Shown here: positions 1-5,934 of the stretch, piece by piece | Layout of the letters: each line of letters opens with the position of its first letter | Numbering within the stretch: the first letter of the stretch is position 1 | Assembly: GCA_024511395.1 (NCBI GenBank) | Contig: JANELJ010000142.1 | Coordinates: 1 to 5,934, forward strand | DNA: 5,934 bases | Direction of reading: 5' to 3' | Source: Gammaproteobacteria bacterium | GTDB lineage: Bacteria > Pseudomonadota > Gammaproteobacteria > GRL18 | Position numbers and translations under genes: made by a program | The notes under the pieces: model-generated | The model's database searches: none | What the model was told of the DNA's origin: nothing | Seen by the model: only the letters and a program-made list of their open reading frames with translations

Positions 1-35
1 GGATATTTTAAGGCGATTTGAAGATTTGTTATAAA

Positions 36-71
36 AACAATTTCAAAACAGCTGGTTATAAACAAATTGTT
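36..71 (-). terminator. Possible weak terminator or imperfect hairpin downstream of the LysR gene
   Basis: Eight-base arms AACAATTT (36-43) and AAATTGTT (64-71) are exact reverse complements separated by a 20-base loop. Read on the minus strand, the hairpin lies about 45 bases after the regulator's stop codon and runs into a short T-rich tract (TTGTTTTTAT). The stem is AT-only apart from one G-C pair and the loop is long, so folding would be weak. It may simply be AT-rich coincidence. The rest of bases 1-117 shows no open frame or other recognisable feature. Confidence 0.25.
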
Positions 72-117
72 AAAGAACGTATGAGCGAAACAGGACTCTC
101 AAGGGTGAGCTGTCGCT

Positions 118-1026
118 CTAACGGGCGTTAATAATCAACTGTTTCATTTTCAGGGCTGCTTGGGACAGGGTTCTGTCTTTATGACTGACAATGCCCAGTT
201 GTCTGCTGGTATTAAAGCCTTTTACCTGCAATTGGATCAGAGAGTGATCAATCAGGGTGTCGGGTAGAACACTCCAGCCCAGACCTACACTGACCATCAT
301 TTTTATAGTTTCCAGATAATTATTGGAGAGTTTTTCCTGTACCGTAATATTAAACCCTGCGAGAAACTGGTCAATCAGTTCCCGGGTAAAGGTACCTTTA
401 TCGGGTAAAATAGCCGGGTAATGACTTAACTGCTGAAACTCATTTTCAGAAATAAGAATTTTATCTTTTACAGGGTTTATTGATGAGCGGGACGCCAGAA
501 CAGGATGATCCCGGTTTACCGTAATACTAAGCGGGTCAGACCAGATATTTTCCAGTGTTAGGCATGGGGCTGGATGATTAGGCAGGGTAATCACCGCCAG
601 CTCAATTTCTGCATTTTCTACAGCCTGGCAGGCTGCTTCGGATTCCATAAAGTCAAGATGCAGATCCACCTGTGGATAGGCGTTGACGTATTGCTTCAGA
701 ACCGGCGGTAGATAATGCAGACCGATATGGTGACTGGTGATCATTAAAAACTCACCGGCTACTTCATCCCGCATTTTGGCCAGAGCATTTTTACTACTAT
801 TAAGTTCTTCTATAATTGCCTGGGCACGGGGCAGAAATATTCGTCCGGCCTCGGTCAGAACAATATTTTTCTTTACCCGATCAAAAAGCGGATAGTTTAA
901 TTCATTTTCCAGGGCGGAAATGCGTTTACTGACGGCCGGCTGGGTTAGAAACAGTCTTTCTGCCGCCTGAGAAAATGAGCCGGTTCTGGCAACCATTAAA
1001 AAGGTTTCAATAGAGGGAATATCCAT
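118..1026 (-). CDS. LysR-family transcriptional regulator, divergent from the leu operon
   Basis: A 302-residue protein, normal length for LysR-type regulators. The N-terminal winged helix-turn-helix is clear: from the ATG, residues 2-60 contain the family pattern FLMVARTGSFSQAAERLFLT, then QPAVSKRISALENELNYPLFDR, with the recognition helix around residues 28-40. After the linker helix (about 60-85) comes a periplasmic-binding-protein-like effector domain (about 88-300). The frame opens six bases earlier at a TTG (1030-1032), but the ATG at 1024-1026 aligns better with the family, whose members often begin M-D/N-x-x-x-L. Neither start has a visible Shine-Dalgarno sequence. The gene stands back to back with leuC, the classic arrangement in which a LysR protein represses itself and activates the neighbour. 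A LysR gene in this place is known from Pseudomonas (established context). Control of leuCDB by this protein is inference, and its co-inducer is unknown. Confidence 0.93.
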   Translation of the reverse strand: MDIPSIETFLMVARTGSFSQAAERLFLTQPAVSKRISALENELNYPLFDRVKKNIVLTEAGRIFLPRAQAIIEELNSSKNALAKMRDEVAGEFLMITSHHIGLHYLPPVLKQYVNAYPQVDLHLDFMESEAACQAVENAEIELAVITLPNHPAPCLTLENIWSDPLSITVNRDHPVLASRSSINPVKDKILISENEFQQLSHYPAILPDKGTFTRELIDQFLAGFNITVQEKLSNNYLETIKMMVSVGLGWSVLPDTLIDHSLIQLQVKGFNTSRQLGIVSHKDRTLSQAALKMKQLIINAR

Positions 1027-1032
1027 AAACAA

Positions 1033-1038
1033 ATTATA
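1033..1038 (-). promoter_or_regulatory. Candidate -10 box of the LysR gene
   Basis: On the minus strand this is TATAAT, an exact consensus -10 hexamer, ending only six bases before the regulator's ATG. A transcript started from it would begin at or next to the ATG and be leaderless or nearly so, in keeping with the absent Shine-Dalgarno. No good -35 box lies 16-18 bases upstream (TATATG is the closest). The hexamer overlaps an AGTTATA half-site matching the central operator palindrome, so binding there would block it. A match in AT-rich DNA can arise by chance. Confidence 0.4.
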
Positions 1039-1057
1039 ACTTAAATTTAATAAGACA

Positions 1058-1074
1058 TATAACTAATAGTTATA
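1058..1074. promoter_or_regulatory. Predicted LysR-type operator (T-N11-A palindrome)
   Basis: TATAACT-AAT-AGTTATA is a perfect inverted repeat with seven-base arms and a three-base spacer. Its inner part TAACTAATAGTTA fits the T-N11-A consensus of LysR-type binding sites. The same half-site recurs as TATAACT at 1035-1041 (over the regulator's possible -10) and as AGTTAT at 1099-1104 (over the possible leuC -35), 23 and 31 bases from the matching palindrome arms. The palindrome centre lies about 65 bases upstream of the predicted leuC transcription start, the usual place for a LysR recognition site. Binding is not demonstrated. Confidence 0.65.
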
Positions 1075-1095
1075 CAAAATATAAAGAATTTGAAT

Positions 1096-1124
1096 TTGAG
1101 TTATCAAATGCTTAAGAGTAGTAT
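1096..1124 (+). promoter_or_regulatory. Candidate sigma-70 promoter of the leuC operon
   Basis: TTGAGT (1096-1101, four of six matches to TTGACA) and TAGTAT (1119-1124, four of six to TATAAT) are separated by an ideal 17 bases. This predicts a start near 1131 and a leader of about 44 bases. The -35 overlaps an AGTTAT half-site, as expected for a LysR-activated promoter with weak core boxes. TAAAAT at 1131-1136 is another possible -10 but lacks a good -35. I see no leader peptide with leucine codons or attenuator hairpin in this short leader. Confidence 0.45.
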
Positions 1125-1163
1125 TACGCCTAAAATACTGAACCAATCGGGACAATTTCCGTC

Positions 1164-1168
1164 GGGAG
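1164..1168 (+). promoter_or_regulatory. Ribosome binding site of leuC
   Basis: GGGAG lies six bases before the ATG at 1175 and fixes the leuC start. It is a good Shine-Dalgarno match. Confidence 0.75.
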
Positions 1169-1174
1169 AAGAAA

Positions 1175-2617
1175 ATGAGTGCAAAAACCCTGTATGACAA
1201 GTTGTGGGATAGTCATGAGGTTAGAAAAAATGATGATGGTACTTCCTTATTATATATAGACAGGCAGTTAATTCATGAGGTGACTTCGCCGCAGGCATTT
1301 GAGGGGCTTAGACTGGCGAATCGTAAACCTTGGCGTGTATCTGCCAACCTAGCTACCCCAGATCATAATGTGCCCACTACCAACCGGGCAGAGGGTATTG
1401 CCGATCCCATCTCTAAAATTCAGGTGGAAACCCTGGATAAAAACTGTCATGACTTTGGTATTACTGAATTTAGAATGGATGATATCCGTCAGGGTATTGT
1501 ACATGTGATTGGTCCGGAGCAGGGCGCCACTCTGCCCGGTATGACACTGGTTTGCGGAGACTCTCATACGTCAACACACGGGGCTTTCGGTACTCTGGCT
1601 TTCGGGGTTGGCACCTCTGAAGTGGAGCATGTACTGGCAACCCTGTGTCTTATCCAAAAAAAATCAAAAAATATGCTGGTACGGGTTGATGGTCAGTTAA
1701 AGCCCGGCGTGACGGCAAAAGATATTATCCTGGCCATTATCGGCATCATAGGCACTGCAGGTGGTACGGGATATGCCATTGAGTTTGCAGGGGAAGCCAT
1801 TCGCTCTCTGTCTATGGAAGGGCGTATGACAATATCCAATATGGCTATTGAAGCCGGAGCCCGTGCCGGTATGATTGCAGTCGATGATACTACGATTGAA
1901 TATGTTAAAGGCAAAACCTATGCGCCAAAGGGCGGGCAATGGGAAATGGCCGTGCAATACTGGAAAAACTTCCATTCCGATGAGGGCGCTGACTTCGATA
2001 AGGAAGTGATCCTGGATGCCTCCTGTATAGAGCCTCAGGTAACATGGGGTACCTCACCGGAAATGACCATTGCTATTAATGAGCGGATCCCTGATCCGCA
2101 ACAGGAAAGCGATGCGGTGAAAAAAGAAGGCATGAAGGCCGCACTTAAATATATGGGGCTTGAAGCCGGTACGCCGATTAATGAAATGCCGGTTGATGTG
2201 GTCTTTATCGGCTCCTGCACCAATTCCCGTATTGAAGATATGCGGGCCGCAGCAGAAATTGTCAGGGGCAGAAAAGTGGCTGATAATGTTCAGCAGGCTC
2301 TGGTGGTTCCCGGTTCCGGCCTGATAAAACAGCAGGCAGAAGCAGAAGGCCTGGATAAAATTTTTAAAGAGGCCGGTTTTGAATGGCGTGAGCCGGGCTG
2401 TTCCATGTGTCTGGCTATGAATGCAGACCGGCTTGAACCCGGCCAGCGTTGTGCCTCGACCTCCAATCGTAATTTTGAAGGGCGTCAGGGGCAGGGCGGT
2501 CGTACCCATCTGGTCAGTCCGGCTATGGCCGCTGCAGCCGCAGTCACCGGCCATTTTATTGATGCTTCGCAGCTGGCCGCAACTTCCGGCAGCGATGTTT
2601 CCGGCTCGACAGTATAA
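1175..2617 (+). CDS. leuC: 3-isopropylmalate dehydratase (isopropylmalate isomerase), large subunit
   Basis: Cytoplasmic aconitase-family subunit that, with LeuD, converts 2-isopropylmalate to 3-isopropylmalate in leucine synthesis. At 480 residues it is slightly longer than the roughly 466-475 usual for bacterial LeuC; the extra lies in a low-complexity, Ser/Gly-rich C-terminal tail (about 465-480). Family motifs are intact: [16 protein letters not shown] at the N-terminus, [19 protein letters not shown] (126-144), [13 protein letters not shown] (345-357), [11 protein letters not shown] (406-416) and [14 protein letters not shown] (426-439). The three cysteines expected to bind the 4Fe-4S cluster are C348, C409 and C412. 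The ATG has a GGGAG ribosome site and is the family start. leuD begins 13 bases after the stop. An A8 and an A6 tract (1656-1671) encode the local QKKSKN stretch without breaking the frame. Confidence 0.98.
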   Translation: MSAKTLYDKLWDSHEVRKNDDGTSLLYIDRQLIHEVTSPQAFEGLRLANRKPWRVSANLATPDHNVPTTNRAEGIADPISKIQVETLDKNCHDFGITEFRMDDIRQGIVHVIGPEQGATLPGMTLVCGDSHTSTHGAFGTLAFGVGTSEVEHVLATLCLIQKKSKNMLVRVDGQLKPGVTAKDIILAIIGIIGTAGGTGYAIEFAGEAIRSLSMEGRMTISNMAIEAGARAGMIAVDDTTIEYVKGKTYAPKGGQWEMAVQYWKNFHSDEGADFDKEVILDASCIEPQVTWGTSPEMTIAINERIPDPQQESDAVKKEGMKAALKYMGLEAGTPINEMPVDVVFIGSCTNSRIEDMRAAAEIVRGRKVADNVQQALVVPGSGLIKQQAEAEGLDKIFKEAGFEWREPGCSMCLAMNADRLEPGQRCASTSNRNFEGRQGQGGRTHLVSPAMAAAAAVTGHFIDASQLAATSGSDVSGSTV

Positions 2618-2623
2618 AAGGAG
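2618..2623 (+). promoter_or_regulatory. Ribosome binding site that sets the leuD start
   Basis: AAGGAG follows the leuC stop directly and lies seven bases before the ATG at 2631. It is the best Shine-Dalgarno in the window and decides the leuD start against the longer open frame reaching back to 2421 inside leuC. Confidence 0.85.
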
Positions 2624-2630
2624 TACTATA

Positions 2631-3272
2631 ATGGAGAAGTTTACAAAATTAAGTGCTATTGCAGTACCTCTGGATCGTGCCAATGTGGATACCGATGCCA
2701 TTATTCCTAAACAGTTTTTAAAGTCCATTAAACGCAGTGGTTTTGGTCCTAATCTGTTTGATGAATGGCGTTATCTGGATCATGGTGAACCGGGTATGGA
2801 TAACTCAAACCGGCCGCTTAATCCTGACTTTGTATTAAATCAGCCTCGTTACCAAGGGGCTCAGATTTTGCTGGCATGGGATAATTTCGGTTGCGGTTCT
2901 TCCAGGGAGCATGCCCCATGGGCACTGGAAGATTATGGTATCCGGGTGATTATAGCGCCCAGCTTTGCCGACATTTTCTATAATAACTGCTTTAAGAACG
3001 GTCTGTTACCTATTGTTTTACCAGAAGAAATAGTGGATGAACTGTTTAAGCTGGTAGAAGCTAATGAAGGCCTCAAACTGACTGTTGATCTGGAGCAGAA
3101 AACCATTACTGCAGATACCGGCTTAAAAATTAACTTTGAGCTGGATGAATTCCGCCGTCATTGCCTGCTGGAAGGGCTGGATGAAATCGGTTTAACACTG
3201 GCTCATGCCGATGAAATTTGTCAGTATGAAGAGAAACAGAAAAAGATCACGCCCTGGTTATTTAATGAGTAG
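2631..3272 (+). CDS. leuD: 3-isopropylmalate dehydratase (isopropylmalate isomerase), small subunit
   Basis: Small (swivel-domain) subunit pairing with LeuC to complete the isomerase active site. 213 residues, typical for proteobacterial LeuD (about 200-215). Visible family signatures are the N-terminal [20 protein letters not shown] (11-30), the substrate-recognition loop region KSIKRSGFG (31-39), the active-site [15 protein letters not shown] (85-99) and [22 protein letters not shown] (107-128). The open frame extends 70 codons upstream into leuC, but that extension has no LeuD similarity, and the ATG at 2631 has a strong AAGGAG. The gene is 13 bases behind leuC, so the two subunits are very likely translated from one message at matched levels. 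leuB follows after 50 bases. Confidence 0.98.
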   Translation: MEKFTKLSAIAVPLDRANVDTDAIIPKQFLKSIKRSGFGPNLFDEWRYLDHGEPGMDNSNRPLNPDFVLNQPRYQGAQILLAWDNFGCGSSREHAPWALEDYGIRVIIAPSFADIFYNNCFKNGLLPIVLPEEIVDELFKLVEANEGLKLTVDLEQKTITADTGLKINFELDEFRRHCLLEGLDEIGLTLAHADEICQYEEKQKKITPWLFNE

Positions 3273-3322
3273 AGGCAAATTATTTAGATTCAATTATCAA
3301 GATAAACTAGAGAAATAATAAT

Positions 3323-4402
3323 ATGACTAAAAAAATTGCGGTTCTGCCCGGTGATGGTATCGGCATTGAAATTGTTGCCCAAGCCGTTAAGGTGCTGGAA
3401 TGTTTAAATGCGGATTTCGGTTTGAATGCTGAAATGGAACAGGGGCTGGTAGGAGGTTCTGCCTATGATGAAACCAGTTCACCTTTACCTGAAGCCACTC
3501 TGAAACTGGCCAAAGAAGCTGATGCGGTATTATTAGGTGCCGTGGGCGGCTATAAATGGGAATCACTGGATATTTCAGTACGCCCCGAAAAAGGGCTGCT
3601 GGGGCTGCGTTCTGAACTGGAACTGTTTGCCAATCTGCGGCCTGCTATTTTATATCCGCAGCTGGCACATGCCTCTACTCTAAAGCCTGAGGTGGTTTCA
3701 GGGCTGGATATAATGATTGTACGTGAGCTGACCGGCGGTATCTATTTTGGTCAGCCAAGAGGTGTCAGAGAACTGGAAAATAGTGAAAAACAGGGTTTTA
3801 ACACACTTATCTATAAAGAGTCTGAAATTGAGCGAATTGCTCATGTGGCTTTTGAAACAGCTATGAAATGTGATAAACGTCTCTGCTCTGTAGACAAAGC
3901 TAATGTACTGGAATGTACAGAACTTTGGCGTGAAGTAGTTGAACGGGTTAGTAAGGACTATCCTGAAGTGGAACTCAGTCATATGTATGTGGATAATGCC
4001 GCTATGCAGCTGGTACGGGCACCCAAGCAGTTTGATGTTATGGTAACTACTAATATGTTTGGTGATATTCTGTCCGACTGTGCCGCCATGCTGACCGGCT
4101 CTATTGGTATGCTGCCGTCCGCTTCCATGGATAAAAATCAGAAAGGTATGTATGAACCTATCCATGGTTCAGCACCGGATATTGCCGGTCAGGATATTGC
4201 CAACCCACTGGCCACCATTTTATCGGTTGCCATGATGCTGCGTTATTCACTGGGTGCTGAAGCACTGGCGGTTAAAGTTGAAAAAGCCGTGGATGATGTT
4301 CTGAACCAGAATTTAAGAACCGAAGATATTTATACGCAAGGGGATATTAAAGTCGGCACCAGTGCCATGGGTGATGCAGTTGTAGCTGCCTTAAAATCCT
4401 AA
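3323..4402 (+). CDS. leuB: 3-isopropylmalate dehydrogenase
   Basis: Cytoplasmic NAD-dependent oxidative decarboxylase that turns 3-isopropylmalate into 2-oxoisocaproate, the third leucine-specific step. At 359 residues it is full length. Seen are the N-terminal [14 protein letters not shown], the substrate arginines R96, R106 and R134 (in [13 protein letters not shown] and [15 protein letters not shown]), catalytic Y141 and K192 (SVDKANVLE), the metal-binding aspartates D224, D248 and D252, and the cofactor loop [12 protein letters not shown], where D286-I287 is the NAD-type pair rather than the Lys-Tyr of NADP isocitrate dehydrogenases. The residue after D252 is Cys253, where I recall Glu in many homologues. 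The ribosome site is poor (only AGAG about 10 bases upstream), unlike leuD and asd, so translation may be weaker. It lies 50 bases after leuD and 41 before asd, on the same strand. Confidence 0.98.
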   Translation: MTKKIAVLPGDGIGIEIVAQAVKVLECLNADFGLNAEMEQGLVGGSAYDETSSPLPEATLKLAKEADAVLLGAVGGYKWESLDISVRPEKGLLGLRSELELFANLRPAILYPQLAHASTLKPEVVSGLDIMIVRELTGGIYFGQPRGVRELENSEKQGFNTLIYKESEIERIAHVAFETAMKCDKRLCSVDKANVLECTELWREVVERVSKDYPEVELSHMYVDNAAMQLVRAPKQFDVMVTTNMFGDILSDCAAMLTGSIGMLPSASMDKNQKGMYEPIHGSAPDIAGQDIANPLATILSVAMMLRYSLGAEALAVKVEKAVDDVLNQNLRTEDIYTQGDIKVGTSAMGDAVVAALKS

Positions 4403-4443
4403 TTAATATTAATGATAACTATTTATAAGCTAGGAATAGAAAA

Positions 4444-5466
4444 ATGACTAAAGAATTTGATGTTGCAGTTGTCGGTGCTACTGGTGCCGTCGGCGAAACC
4501 ATGATGGCGATACTAGAACAACGTGATTTTCCAGTTCGTAACTTATACCCGCTGGCCAGTGAGCGTTCTGCCGGTAAAAAAGTCCAGTTTAAAGGTAAAA
4601 ACTATACGATTGAAGAGCTCAGTACCTTTGATTTTTCCAAAGTACAGATCGGTCTGTTTTCAGCAGGTGGCAGTATTTCAGAGATATATGCCCCTAAAGC
4701 GGCTGAAGCCGGTTGTGTTGTGGTCGATAATACTGCTCATTTCCGCTATGACGATAATATTCCCCTGATAGTACCGGAGGTTAATCCACATGCTATTGCC
4801 GGATACACCAATCGCGGGATTATAGCCAATCCAAACTGTTCCACTATCCAAATGCTGGTGGCATTAAAGCCCATTTATGATGCCGTGGGTATTGAGCGTA
4901 TTAATGTCTGTACTTACCAGGCTGTTTCCGGAACCGGAAAAAATGCCATTGAAGAACTGGCGACTCAGACAGCTAATATTCTGAACTGTAAGGAAGTAAA
5001 AGCTGAAGTTTACCCTAAGCAGATTGTGTTTAATGTGCTGCCGCATATTGACGTATTTAAGGATAATGGCTATACCAAGGAAGAAATGAAAATGGTCTGG
5101 GAAACCCAGAAGATTTTTGAAGATGATTCCATTATGGTTAATCCAACAGCGGTTCGAGTTCCAGTCTTTTATGGTCACTCAGAAGCACTTCATATAGAAA
5201 CCAAAGAAAAAATCAGTGCCGAAAAAGCCACTGAACTGATGCAGAGCTTTGATGGTATTGAAATTCTGGATACCCAGGAAGACGGTGGTTATGCGACAGC
5301 CGTTACTGAAGGCGCAGGTAATGATCCGGTTTACGTCAGTCGTATCCGTGAAGACATTTCCCATCCTCGCGGACTGGATATGTGGGTGGTTGCCGATAAT
5401 GTACGCAAAGGTGCCGCTCTGAACAGTGTCCAGATTGCAGAAATACTGATTAAAGATTACCTGTAG
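4444..5466 (+). CDS. asd: Aspartate-semialdehyde dehydrogenase
   Basis: NADPH-dependent enzyme reducing beta-aspartyl phosphate to aspartate semialdehyde, the entry to diaminopimelate/lysine, threonine and methionine. At 340 residues it matches the usual 335-345 of this Asd type. It shows the Rossmann motif VGATGAVGE (10-18), NTAHFRYDDNIPLIVPEVNP (96-115), the catalytic Cys132 in NPNCSTIQM, the acid-base Gln159 in CTYQAVSGTGKNA, and substrate Arg238 and catalytic His245 in RVPVFYGHSEALH. Its form, with PEVNP and a single NPNCSTIQ motif, resembles the Asd found beside leuB in Pseudomonas-like genomes rather than the 367-residue enteric Asd. AGGA eight bases upstream supports the ATG at 4444. 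It shares the leu transcript by position, which would couple leucine and aspartate-family synthesis (inference). Confidence 0.97.
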   Translation: MTKEFDVAVVGATGAVGETMMAILEQRDFPVRNLYPLASERSAGKKVQFKGKNYTIEELSTFDFSKVQIGLFSAGGSISEIYAPKAAEAGCVVVDNTAHFRYDDNIPLIVPEVNPHAIAGYTNRGIIANPNCSTIQMLVALKPIYDAVGIERINVCTYQAVSGTGKNAIEELATQTANILNCKEVKAEVYPKQIVFNVLPHIDVFKDNGYTKEEMKMVWETQKIFEDDSIMVNPTAVRVPVFYGHSEALHIETKEKISAEKATELMQSFDGIEILDTQEDGGYATAVTEGAGNDPVYVSRIREDISHPRGLDMWVVADNVRKGAALNSVQIAEILIKDYL

Positions 5467-5479
5467 TCATCATTATATT

Positions 5480-5512
5480 CCCTCTCCCTTCGGGAGAGGG
5501 TTAGGGTGAGGG
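5480..5512. repeat. GC-rich palindromic intergenic repeat after asd
   Basis: CCCTCTCCC (5480-5488) and GGGAGAGGG (5492-5500) form a perfect nine-base stem with a three-base TTC loop, followed by TTAGGGTGAGGG (5501-5512). The second G-rich arm could pair imperfectly with the same CCCTCTCCC, giving an alternative fold. This CCCTCACCC-TAA-CCCTCTCCC type motif is one I recognise from intergenic regions of many bacterial genomes. It starts 13 bases after the asd stop and could end or stabilise the operon mRNA, but no T-run follows on either strand, so it is not a standard intrinsic terminator. Its strong GC content contrasts with the AT-rich surroundings. Confidence 0.75.
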
Positions 5513-5544
5513 CGGGATAAAAAATTCAAGGAAGCGTGAATTGA

Positions 5545-5934
5545 TTTGCAAAATTTAAATAGTCCGACCTGAACAAATCATAGCACATTGATTTATAAGG
5601 AAATATTGGCGATTTGTGGGTTTTAAATTTGCAGGTTTTTGGTAAAATAAGCCTTATTGCCTTGCAAATTTTCAGACCAGAATGAAGCCAAAGAAACAGC
5701 CAAAAATACCTCAGGAAGACCTGTTCAGGATGCGCCCTGAAAACATACTGGACATAAACCATGAGTTGATTAAGTTATCAAAACACATAGACCGGGAAAG
5801 TCTTGATAAAGAATGGGGTGCTCTGTTTGTATCCACTAAAGGTGCTCCTGCCATTCGCACTCGATTGATTGCAGGATTGCATTACCTGAAACACCTTCAT
5901 GATTTATCAGATGAACAGGTAGTAAAAGGCTGGA
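5545..5934 (+). mobile_element. IS5-like insertion sequence, left part (right end outside the window)
   Basis: The element is identified by its transposase beginning at 5682. Its left end cannot be fixed, because the matching right terminal repeat and the target duplication lie outside the window. I place the boundary tentatively near 5545, where TTTGCAAAATTTAAAT begins, because TTTGCAAA-like sequence is common near termini of this family as I remember it. TGCAAA(A)TTT-type words recur inverted at 5625-5633 and direct at 5663-5671. Bases 5513-5681 otherwise show no gene. TAAAAT at 5643-5648 is a possible transposase -10 without a convincing -35. Confidence 0.5.
5682..5934 (+). CDS. IS5-family transposase, N-terminal part (cut by window end)
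   Basis: An open frame of 84 codons runs off the window. It begins MKPKKQPKIPQEDLFRMRPE and continues with HELIKLSKHIDRESLDKEWG (27-46) and RTRLIAGLHYLKHLHDLSDE (59-78), the N-terminal pattern of IS5-like transposases (InsH-type N-terminal domain, DUF772): a basic start, the HELVxLxxxIDW-like helix, and the PTRLIAGLxYLKHxxxLSDE helix. The DDE catalytic core lies beyond the window, so it is unknown whether the gene is intact. The first 84 codons have no stop or frameshift. The ATG at 5682 matches the family start, but no clear Shine-Dalgarno precedes it, which is usual for poorly translated transposases. It points the same way as the leu operon and starts 215 bases after asd. In the slot after asd, related genomes usually have fimV. 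Confidence 0.85.
   Translation, partial: MKPKKQPKIPQEDLFRMRPENILDINHELIKLSKHIDRESLDKEWGALFVSTKGAPAIRTRLIAGLHYLKHLHDLSDEQVVKGW

Noticed and set aside
12..20. GGCGATTTG shared by bases 12-20 and 5608-5616, as possible ends of a larger element
   Set aside because: A nine-base match is expected many times by chance in 6 kb, and the flanks diverge.
2421..2630. Upstream extension of the leuD open frame inside leuC
   Set aside because: The 70 extra codons overlap the conserved C-terminal part of leuC in another frame and show no LeuD similarity; the ATG at 2631 has a strong ribosome site and the family N-terminus.
2054..2728. 224-codon minus-strand open frame opposite leuC and leuD
   Set aside because: It lies wholly antisense to well-conserved coding sequence, has no recognisable domain or ribosome site, and its composition is that expected of an antisense shadow.
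3698..4165. 155-codon minus-strand open frame opposite leuB
   Set aside because: Antisense to the conserved catalytic half of leuB, rich in His and Ile as antisense shadows are, with no family recognised.
4402..4413. ATTAATATTAAT perfect palindrome after leuB
   Set aside because: Purely A/T, short and overlapping the stop codon; too weak for a terminator and likely compositional.
5646..5658. AATAAG-C-CTTATT inverted repeat upstream of the transposase
   Set aside because: Six-base arms with a one-base spacer in AT-rich DNA; it cannot form a stable hairpin and has no partner supporting a terminal repeat.
5526..5762. 78-codon minus-strand open frame near the asd downstream region
   Set aside because: It overlaps the transposase start on the opposite strand and the AT-rich gap; no motif or ribosome site supports it.

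Overview
The window looks like chromosomal core metabolism from a gammaproteobacterium. The gene order leuC-leuD-leuB-asd behind a divergent LysR-type regulator is the one I know from Pseudomonas and other non-enteric gammaproteobacteria. Base composition is moderate (mid-40s percent GC by eye). I cannot name the genus. A methanotroph-like or sulfur-oxidiser-like lineage is only a guess.

Layout: bases 1-117 are AT-rich and non-coding as far as I can see. A LysR-family regulator runs on the minus strand (118-1026). A 148-bp divergent intergenic region (1027-1174) holds a clear T-N11-A type inverted repeat with extra half-sites that fit a LysR-type operator and both promoters. On the plus strand follow leuC (1175-2617), leuD (2631-3272), leuB (3323-4402) and asd (4444-5466), separated by 13, 50 and 41 bp, so they look like one operon. 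Downstream of asd is a 9-bp-stem GC-rich palindrome of a type dispersed in many bacterial genomes (5480-5512), then an AT-rich stretch, then the first 84 codons of an IS5-like transposase (5682 to the window end).

How the genes work together: LeuC and LeuD form isopropylmalate isomerase and LeuB is 3-isopropylmalate dehydrogenase, giving steps two and three of leucine synthesis. Asd makes aspartate semialdehyde, the branch point to lysine/diaminopimelate, threonine, methionine and (through threonine) isoleucine. leuA (2-isopropylmalate synthase) is not here. The LysR protein is the likely local regulator, plausibly sensing a leucine-pathway intermediate, but its ligand cannot be read from sequence.

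I found no new multi-gene system. The points most worth a second look are the half-site array between the regulator and leuC, which places a possible -10 box so close to the regulator's ATG that its mRNA could be leaderless, and the insertion sequence directly after asd, where related genomes usually carry fimV.
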